Origin: Fusibacter sp. 3D3
GTDB taxonomy: Bacteria > Bacillota > Clostridia > Peptostreptococcales > Acidaminobacteraceae
Direction of reading: 5' to 3'
Assembly: GCF_001748365.1 (NCBI RefSeq)
Contig: NZ_BDHH01000002.1
Location: 192,040-256,039 of the forward strand
Length of the DNA: 64,000 nucleotides
Position numbers and translations under genes: made by a program
The notes under the pieces: generated by a model
What the model saw: only the letters and a program-made list of their open reading frames with translations
Database searches by the model: none
Told to the model about the DNA's origin: nothing
Shown here: positions 58,466 to 64,000 of the stretch, piece by piece
Layout of the letters: the number at the start of each line of letters is the position of its first letter
How positions within the stretch are numbered: position 1 is the stretch's first letter

Positions 58466-59305
58466 TTATATTTTATTTGACATCGGTTTCTGATCTAGTG
58501 CTTGCGTCTGAAGCACCATATGTGGATATGGAATTTCGATACCGGCTTCATCAAAGGCTTCTTTGACGTCCTCTTGAATTGTGAAGAAAACATCCCAGTA
58601 ATTTTCAGCCGCCACCCAAACTCTCACTGTAAAATCCAAAGAGCTTGCACCATGACTTGCAAGTCTTACAAAAGGATCAGGTGTTTTTAATATTAATGCA
58701 TTGCGTTCTATAACTTCTAGTATAACCCTTTTAACGGTCTTAATATCCGAGTCATAACTTACGCCAAAATTAAAATCAACCCTGCGCTCTGAATGCTCAC
58801 TATAGTTGATTAACGAGCTGTTCGCGAGACCACTGTTGGGTATAATCACGGCTTTGTTATCAGGGGTTGTGAGATGGGTGTAAAAAAGACCGATGTCTCT
58901 CACTGTCCCTGAATGACCGTTGCCTTCAATGTAGTCTCCTACTCTAAACGGTCTCAAAAATATGATAAGCACCCCGCCTGCTAAGTTGGATAAACTGCCT
59001 TGTAAAGCTAACCCCACTGCAAGACCTGCAGCGCCAATTAAAGCGACAAATGAGGTCATTGGAATGCCCACTTGTACAATCGCGGTCACGATCACAAGCG
59101 CTTTGAGACCCATTCTCATAGCTGAACTCAAAAAGGATTTTAGAGTTGGATCAATCTTAATGAAATTTTTGCCTCTATTGAGTCGATAATCAATTATATT
59201 GACAATTTTAAACCCGATTATCAAAATGAATAAGCCCGCGAAGAGCTTAATGCCGAATGACATCATCCAAGTTTTTAATAGTTCTATCATGTTTACAGCA
59301 ACCAT
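58466..59305 (-). CDS. mscS: Small-conductance mechanosensitive channel (MscS)
   Basis: A 279-aa membrane protein: three N-terminal helices, the pore helix VALIGAAGLAVGLALQGSLSNLAGGVLI (TM3 with its Gly/Ala pattern), then the beta domain (RVGDYIEGNGHSGTVRDIGL, VIIPNSGLANSSLINYS) and the C-terminal domain ending in PYPHMVLQ. It opens on hypo-osmotic shock. GGGGAGG is 5 nt before the ATG. Convergent with nothing; probably monocistronic. Confidence 0.93.
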   Translation of the reverse strand: MVAVNMIELLKTWMMSFGIKLFAGLFILIIGFKIVNIIDYRLNRGKNFIKIDPTLKSFLSSAMRMGLKALVIVTAIVQVGIPMTSFVALIGAAGLAVGLALQGSLSNLAGGVLIIFLRPFRVGDYIEGNGHSGTVRDIGLFYTHLTTPDNKAVIIPNSGLANSSLINYSEHSERRVDFNFGVSYDSDIKTVKRVILEVIERNALILKTPDPFVRLASHGASSLDFTVRVWVAAENYWDVFFTIQEDVKEAFDEAGIEIPYPHMVLQTQALDQKPMSNKI

Positions 59306-59411
59306 GTTAACCTCCCCTAAAATTTCGATGTCTGCCTTTTTTTGACATTTGACCTTTTGTTATCTGACCTTTGATATCTACTCGCCATCGCTCGCATCAC
59401 TTTCAACACCT

Positions 59412-60236
59412 CTATGTGTATAGAAGCGTCTTAATGCTATGGTATTCTGGCTTCATCGCCTTAAAGGTACAGACATACTTAAATCCAATTGCGTCAAGTC
59501 TTTTTAAATTGTCATCATGTAATGTCCCAATATGCTCTGGCGTATGTGCATCACTGCCAAGTGTGATCACTTCTCCTTTAAGAGACTTGTAAAATTTTAA
59601 AAGGTCATCTGAAGGATTATTGCTCATCAAGTTGTATTTAAAATACCCACCAGAATTAACTTCAATCCCTTTTTCATTTTGGATCAAATGTTTGTAAAGC
59701 ATTTCAATTTGATCAAAATAATTTTTTATCGGCTCGGATTTTAAGGGTTCCCAATATCTTAAATACAAATCCAAATGCCCCAGAACGCTAAAATCATCTA
59801 ATTGTATCACACTATTATAGTAAGAATCGTAATATTCTCTGAGTGCTTGTTCAGGGGTTCTTGTTTTAAAATACTTCTTGTTATAGAGGTCCTTACGGTC
59901 CACCGTGTGAAGTGAGGCTATGACAAAATCGAATGCATATTGATGCACCAGCTTATTGCAACGTTCCCCGAGATGTGGCTGAACGCCTAACTCTACACCG
60001 GTATGAAGCTGTATTTGACTTTGATATTTTTCTTTAAGCGATTCTATCGTTTCAAAATACTGATCCAGATCAAAAGCCCAATCACTTGTAACACCATCTT
60101 CGTCATAATCGTAATCGATATGGTCTGTAAATGCCAGATGTGTGATGCCTTTTTCTATAGCACCTTTTACCATATCTTCAATGGGTGCTTGAGAATCATT
60201 GGAAAAACTACTGTGTGAATGAAAGTCTATTTTCAT
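59412..60236 (-). CDS. PHP-domain phosphatase (histidinol-phosphatase type)
   Basis: A 274-aa metallophosphoesterase: FHSHSSFSNDSQAP (metal His), HLAFTDHIDYD, TGVELGVQPHLGE, DFVIASLHTVD, FSVLGHLDLYLRY, EVNSGGYFKYN and ITLGSDAHTPEHIG, i.e. the complete set of PHP metal ligands. It resembles HisK-type histidinol-phosphatases, but no other his gene is in view, so another sugar or amino-alcohol phosphate is possible. GGAGGC lies before the ATG at 60236. Confidence 0.88.
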   Translation of the reverse strand: MKIDFHSHSSFSNDSQAPIEDMVKGAIEKGITHLAFTDHIDYDYDEDGVTSDWAFDLDQYFETIESLKEKYQSQIQLHTGVELGVQPHLGERCNKLVHQYAFDFVIASLHTVDRKDLYNKKYFKTRTPEQALREYYDSYYNSVIQLDDFSVLGHLDLYLRYWEPLKSEPIKNYFDQIEMLYKHLIQNEKGIEVNSGGYFKYNLMSNNPSDDLLKFYKSLKGEVITLGSDAHTPEHIGTLHDDNLKRLDAIGFKYVCTFKAMKPEYHSIKTLLYT

Positions 60237-60357
60237 GCTATGCCTCCTTGAATGTTTTTATTGTATTCGACTTTTCTTCAAAAAACAAGTAGCGTTAGCG
60301 CATCAAAAGTCAAAAGTTAGACTCGGTTTCAACCGGAATCTAACGGATACATTCAAA

Positions 60358-60621
60358 TCACTTGTAGTATTTGTCCAATATCCCGATGATTTCTTCAATT
60401 TTCTCATCGCCATTATTATTTTCAAAAGCTTCTTTCACACAGGTTTCCATATGTGTTTTGAGAATATTTTGATTGGCTTTTTTCAGCAGTGCTTGAGCTG
60501 CTAATATCTGCTTTGAAATATCAATACAATAACGATCATCATCAATCATTTTGATGATCCCTTCAATTTGGCCTTTTGAAGTTTTTAAAAGTTTAAGAAC
60601 TTCGGATCTGTCTTTAGGCAT
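60358..60621 (-). CDS. csoR: CsoR-family copper-sensing repressor
   Basis: An 87-aa all-helical repressor: LKLLKTSKGQIEGIIKMIDDDRYCID (Cys), LKKANQNILKTHMETCVKEA (His and Cys), completing the Cys-His-Cys copper site of CsoR. Its ATG overlaps the copA stop (TAATG), so both are made from one transcript. Copper binding should release it from the GC-rich palindrome at 63275-63292. CsoR relatives for sulfur or formaldehyde lack this exact ligand set. Confidence 0.9.
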   Translation of the reverse strand: MPKDRSEVLKLLKTSKGQIEGIIKMIDDDRYCIDISKQILAAQALLKKANQNILKTHMETCVKEAFENNNGDEKIEEIIGILDKYYK

Positions 60622-60830
60622 TATTTCACTTCCAATACGTCATATCCAGCCTCTTCCACAGCTGATTTTAAGATTTCATCGTCAATTTCTGAATGCATTG
60701 TGACAAATGCTTTTTTCTCATCTAAATGGACTTCTGCTGTTTGTACCCCTTCAATCGCATTTAAAGCTTTTTCCACACGCATCTTACAGTGTCCACAACT
60801 CATGCCTTCAATTAACATTTCTTTTTTCAT
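60621..60830 (-). CDS. copZ: CopZ-type copper chaperone, possible independent product within copA
   Basis: In the copA frame an ATG at 60830 begins MKKEMLIEGMSCGHCKMRVE, a 69-aa complete HMA chaperone (MxCxxC) ending at the copA stop. The perfect Shine-Dalgarno AAGGAGG lies 8 nt upstream, within copA. This suggests a former separate copZ gene that became fused, or one that is still translated separately as well. Independent synthesis is inferred from the RBS only. Confidence 0.6.
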   Translation of the reverse strand: MKKEMLIEGMSCGHCKMRVEKALNAIEGVQTAEVHLDEKKAFVTMHSEIDDEILKSAVEEAGYDVLEVK

Positions 60831-63200
60831 TAGATTGTCCTCCTTGTTTTCTTCTGTTTCATTTTGTTTTGTTTCATTTTGTTCTTCATCATCTCTGAAA
60901 GAATAAGTTTCGTAATTTTCTGTTAAAACTTTAGAGTGCATTTTCTTTTCTGGCTTAAAGCCTCTTAATCTAAGTGCATTTGTGACTACAGTGAATGAGC
61001 TTAAGCTCATCGCCGCTGCTGCAAACATTGGATTTAATTTGAGTCCAAACGACAGATAGAACACGCCTGCTGCAAGTGGAATCCCAAGAACATTATAGAA
61101 GAAAGCCCAAAATAAATTTTGCTTGATGTTTCTAATCGTTTTGCGGCTGAGATCAATCGCCGTGACCACATCTCGCAAATCACTTTTCATGAGCACGATA
61201 TCCGCTGATTCTATGGCGATATCAGTGCCATTGCCAATAGCGATGCCGATGTCTGCAAGCGCAAGTGCTGGGGAATCATTGATGCCATCCCCTACCATAG
61301 CCACTTTTCGACCCTCTGCCATTAATTTTTCAATTACTTTTGCCTTTTCATGCGGAAAAACTTCTGCATAAGCTTTAGGGATACCCAGTTGTCTCTGAAT
61401 ACTTGCCGCCGTTTTCTTATGATCGCCAGTGAGCATGATAACCTCAATCCCAGCTGCCATAAGAGCATGAATCGCTTCTTCACTATTTACCTTTGGGACA
61501 TCCATCATGCCGATGACCCCCATAAGGATTTGATCTTTTGCAATGAGCATTGGCGTTTTACCCAAATCTGTTAAACGATTAAAAGCTTCACGATATGCAT
61601 CGATGTTGATTTTATTTTGCTTCATAAGCGCCTCATTGCCGATGAGCCACTGTGCTTCATTTATAATTGCTTTTAGCCCTAATCCAGAAAGTGATTCGAA
61701 TTCGGCGACTTCAATAATCGAGATGCCCTTCTCACTTGCGTCCCTAAGAATGCCTTCAGCCAATGGGTGTTCTGATTTTTGTTCAATACTGGCTACGATT
61801 TGTAAAAGATCATTTTCTGCCAGCTCATTTGAAATCACATCTGTCACAGTGGGTTTGCCTTCGGTGATGGTGCCCGTTTTATCGAGGACCACAGTATCAA
61901 TGAGATGTGTATTTTCGAGTGCAATGCCCCCTTTTATTAAAATGCCGTATTCTGCACCTTTACCCGTTCCAACCATAATCGCTGTTGGCGTTGCAAGCCC
62001 AAGCGCGCAGGGACACGATATCACTAAGATTGTAATGGCAATGCTCATTGAAAATACAAACGAGTAACCCAAAAGCATCCATACAATAAAGCCAAGTAAC
62101 GCTAACCCCAATACTACGGGAACGAAAATGCCACTGATCTGATCGGCAATTTTTGCGATAGGCGCCTTTTTCCCTTGAGCTTCTTGTACCAGTTTAATAA
62201 TTTGGGAGAGCATTGTACTGCTCCCCACGCGCTCTGCTTTCATCTTAAAATAACCCGTTTTGTTGAGACTTGCACCTATAACCTGAGCATCAATCCCCTT
62301 TGAAACTGGAATACTCTCACCGGTTAGCATGGATTCGTCTATAGCGGACTCGCCTTCGACGATGACGCCATCCACAGGCACTGTTGCGCCTGGTTTCACT
62401 ATGAGAATATCATCCACTTTGACATCTTTGATATCAATTTCATATTCTTTTTCATTTTTAAACAAAAGTGCAGTTTGTGGGGACAAATCTATGAGTTTCT
62501 TTATGGCATCTGATGTTTTCGCTTTCGCTCTAGATTCAAGATATTTGCCCACGGTAATCAAGGTTAAAATAACGGCTGCGGATTCAAAATACAAATCATT
62601 TACGTAGAGCATGGTAAGCGCCATATCGTGTCTAACAGTACCCATCCATATCTGGCTCAACGCAAAGAGACCGTATAGGATCGCCGCCGATGTGCCAAGC
62701 GCAATTAGCGAATCCATATTCGGATAGCGCTTCCAAAGGGTCTTAAAACCCACCGTGTAAAAACTTCTCCCCATATATACCACTGGCAAAGTCAAAAGAA
62801 GCTGCAAAAGACCAAATGTAAGCGGTGCCTCATGCATACTCATCCACGCGGGTAGTGGCATCCCTAGCATATGGCCCATAGTGATGTATAAAAGCGGTAC
62901 TGTAAACACCAAAGAGATTTTAAGTCTCTTTTCAAATGCTAATTTCTCCTCCAAATTTTTTTGCTCAATCTCCATCTTGATTTCATCTATGGACATCTCC
63001 GCCTCATAACCTGCTTTTTCCACCGCTTTTATGATGGCATCTGGATCTAGAAGATCACCATCATACGAGACAGCCATCGTATTTGTAATGAGATTGACTT
63101 TAACCTCTGTAATGCCATCCAGTTTAGACACACTTTTTTCAATGGCTAGTGAACATGCCGCACAGGTCATACCACTGACATTGTACTTTTCATTATTCAT
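60621..63200 (-). CDS. copA: Copper-exporting P1B-type ATPase fused to a CopZ-like domain
   Basis: An 859-aa ATPase. An N-terminal HMA domain (GMTCAACSLAIEKSV) is followed by eight helices with the CPC motif (VISCPCALGLATP), TGES, DKTGTITEGKP (phosphorylated Asp), SEHPLAEGI and VGDGINDSPALALAD. It ejects Cu(I). After a Gln/Glu/Asn-rich linker (EEQNETKQNETEENKED) there is a C-terminal second HMA domain, GMSCGHCKMRVEKAL, unusual for CopA, starting at an internal Met with its own strong RBS. Promoter and CsoR operator lie upstream at 63275-63331. Confidence 0.95.
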   Translation of the reverse strand: MNNEKYNVSGMTCAACSLAIEKSVSKLDGITEVKVNLITNTMAVSYDGDLLDPDAIIKAVEKAGYEAEMSIDEIKMEIEQKNLEEKLAFEKRLKISLVFTVPLLYITMGHMLGMPLPAWMSMHEAPLTFGLLQLLLTLPVVYMGRSFYTVGFKTLWKRYPNMDSLIALGTSAAILYGLFALSQIWMGTVRHDMALTMLYVNDLYFESAAVILTLITVGKYLESRAKAKTSDAIKKLIDLSPQTALLFKNEKEYEIDIKDVKVDDILIVKPGATVPVDGVIVEGESAIDESMLTGESIPVSKGIDAQVIGASLNKTGYFKMKAERVGSSTMLSQIIKLVQEAQGKKAPIAKIADQISGIFVPVVLGLALLGFIVWMLLGYSFVFSMSIAITILVISCPCALGLATPTAIMVGTGKGAEYGILIKGGIALENTHLIDTVVLDKTGTITEGKPTVTDVISNELAENDLLQIVASIEQKSEHPLAEGILRDASEKGISIIEVAEFESLSGLGLKAIINEAQWLIGNEALMKQNKINIDAYREAFNRLTDLGKTPMLIAKDQILMGVIGMMDVPKVNSEEAIHALMAAGIEVIMLTGDHKKTAASIQRQLGIPKAYAEVFPHEKAKVIEKLMAEGRKVAMVGDGINDSPALALADIGIAIGNGTDIAIESADIVLMKSDLRDVVTAIDLSRKTIRNIKQNLFWAFFYNVLGIPLAAGVFYLSFGLKLNPMFAAAAMSLSSFTVVTNALRLRGFKPEKKMHSKVLTENYETYSFRDDEEQNETKQNETEENKEDNLMKKEMLIEGMSCGHCKMRVEKALNAIEGVQTAEVHLDEKKAFVTMHSEIDDEILKSAVEEAGYDVLEVK

Positions 63201-63274
63201 TTCAATCCCTCTTTTCTCATTAAATTTCTATCTATATTTAAATGCATACCCAGTGATTTCAAATTCAAAATGCC

Positions 63275-63331
63275 ACACCCCAGGTGGGGTGTCTATAGTA
63301 TGATTATATCTCTAGAGGCATCATTTGTCAA
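63275..63331 (-). promoter_or_regulatory. copA-csoR promoter and CsoR operator
   Basis: On the minus strand: TTGACA (63331-63326), 17 nt, TATAAT (63308-63303). The palindrome ACACCCC-AGGT-GGGGTGT at 63275-63292 follows over the expected transcription start, a G/C-tract inverted repeat of the kind recognised by CsoR. Confidence 0.8.
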
Positions 63332-63337
63332 CTTCAA

Positions 63338-63400
63338 TTGAGAAGAATTATCATCTTATACGAGAAGCATTATCCTCTTGATTGAAAAAAATTATCCGTT
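63338..63400 (+). promoter_or_regulatory. Direct repeats upstream of the GltD-like gene
   Basis: GAGAAGAATTATCATCTTAT, GAGAAGCATTATCCTCTTGA and a shorter AAAAATTATCC follow each other at about 23-base spacing (roughly two helix turns). This looks like a multi-site regulator-binding region. Which of the divergent genes it governs is unknown. Confidence 0.45.
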
Positions 63401-63462
63401 TACATCAAGCACAATCTATGGTAGTATCTGTGATAATATATTATTGAAAGAAGGTGACCTTT

Positions 63463-64000
63463 GTGAGTCGTCATGAAATTTTGGAAGCCAAACGCTGCCT
63501 CAAATGTAAAAATCCACTTTGTGTTAAGGGCTGCCCTGTCTCCACAAATATTCCAGAGTTTATCAGGCTCTTTGAAAACAATCAAATTATGGAAGCTGGA
63601 AAGCTTCTCTTTGAAAACAATCCGCTTTCCGTCGTTTGTGCGCTCATTTGTCCGCACGAAAAACAATGTGAGGGGCATTGCATTTTAAACAAAAAAGATC
63701 AGCCAATTCATATCAGTTCTATTGAAAACTATGTATCGGACTACTACTTGACGGTCATGGATTATCATATTTCTGAAAAAAAGGATCAAATGATTGCCAT
63801 CATCGGTGCGGGTCCAGCAGGACTCACTATCGCGATGACACTTGCCCTTAAAGGCTATCATATTACGATCTTTGAGGCGAATGATAAAATCGGGGGCGTT
63901 TTAAGATATGGCGTACCCGAATTCAGATTGCCGAACTCTATTTTGGATCGTATTAAGGAGAAGCTTGTGGCACTTGGCGTCATGATCAGACCCAATACGC
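63463..64000 (+). CDS. GltD-like NAD(P)H-dependent FeS/flavin oxidoreductase, N-terminal part
   Basis: The frame is open to the window end. The GTG at 63463 follows AAGGTGACC. The N-terminal FeS domain has CLKCKNPLCVKGCPVSTNIP and ALICPHEKQCEGHC, eight cysteines for two [4Fe-4S] clusters as in glutamate synthase small subunit and NfnB. The FAD motif is IIGAGPAGLTIAMTLALKG, then GGVLRYGVPEFRLP. Which member of the family it is (GltD, NfnB, SudA) cannot be told from 179 residues. Confidence 0.88.
   Translation, partial: MSRHEILEAKRCLKCKNPLCVKGCPVSTNIPEFIRLFENNQIMEAGKLLFENNPLSVVCALICPHEKQCEGHCILNKKDQPIHISSIENYVSDYYLTVMDYHISEKKDQMIAIIGAGPAGLTIAMTLALKGYHITIFEANDKIGGVLRYGVPEFRLPNSILDRIKEKLVALGVMIRPNT

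Noticed and set aside
59371-60504. Plus-strand frames around the PHP phosphatase
   Set aside because: Antisense shadows without RBS.
61543-62067. Plus-strand frames across copA (up to 174 codons)
   Set aside because: Antisense shadows with Ser/Ile/Met-rich composition; the minus-strand ATPase motifs are unambiguous.

Overview
The window looks like a chromosomal segment of a low-GC, anaerobic or oxygen-tolerant Bacillota, most likely of class Clostridia. The evidence is AT-rich codon use, strong AAGGAGG-type ribosome binding sites with frequent TTG/GTG starts, ORF-dense clusters with 4-8 nt overlaps, a SigV/RsiV-type sigma/anti-sigma pair, CsoR-controlled copper export, and several IS200/IS605-derived elements. 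The genus is uncertain (Fusibacter-like is a guess). There is no rRNA, tRNA or CRISPR array that I can support.

Layout. 1-530: right end of an IS200/IS605 TnpB element. 0.7-3.5 kb: ketopantoate-reductase-like gene, then a TetR regulator and a methyltransferase that share the same 10-4-10 palindrome. 3.5-9.6 kb: the most attractive metabolic module. It has an ArsR regulator with the As(III)-type Cys triad, a lipoamide dehydrogenase, a stand-alone HdrA N-terminal-like protein, a 2[4Fe-4S] ferredoxin, a DGC zinc-binding domain fused to a lipoyl-carrying GcvH domain, two further DGC proteins and a HesB/IscA-like protein, followed by a membrane-anchored thioredoxin and a CcdA/ArsG-like membrane protein. 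The parts form a plausible lipoate-centred thiol/electron-transfer pathway with no glycine cleavage genes around it. 9.8-26.3 kb: a block of very large proteins without obvious signal peptides. These are a DUF6603-like 1402-aa protein, 450-, 287-, 1139- and 586-aa partners in overlapping frames, a Gly-rich collagen-like protein, a Hint-domain protein with a Hint-less paralogue, and a metallo-beta-lactamase-fold protein.

26.4-43.4 kb is mostly household and transport: SigV/RsiV, SOD behind a Fur-family box, Idi, a WYL regulator, a phosphotriesterase gene split by a small palindromic element, MATE with PadR and paired operators, an M19 dipeptidase, an EAL protein, FBP aldolase, and a MarR-headed pair of ArsA-like ATPases. 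43.4-54.8 kb is an accessory island. It has two HicAB loci, an IS200 relic, three co-oriented IS91-family termini (one with a complete element), SLATT and YhcG/DUF1016 genes typical of defence islands, an ORF-less group II intron on the minus strand, two covarying attC-like palindromes, and an orphan Card1/Can2-like (DUF1887) nuclease. 54.8-64 kb returns to core genes on the minus strand: MazG-like, peroxiredoxin, L25, DEAD helicase, MscS, PHP phosphatase, CsoR and CopA fused to CopZ, then the start of a GltD-like oxidoreductase on the plus strand.

A 140-nt palindrome-associated element occurs three times in full and once as a fragment, and a second 100-nt structured repeat occurs three times. 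Both have shaped gene ends here. Start codons were moved from the longest ORF to the RBS-supported codon wherever the sequence allowed.
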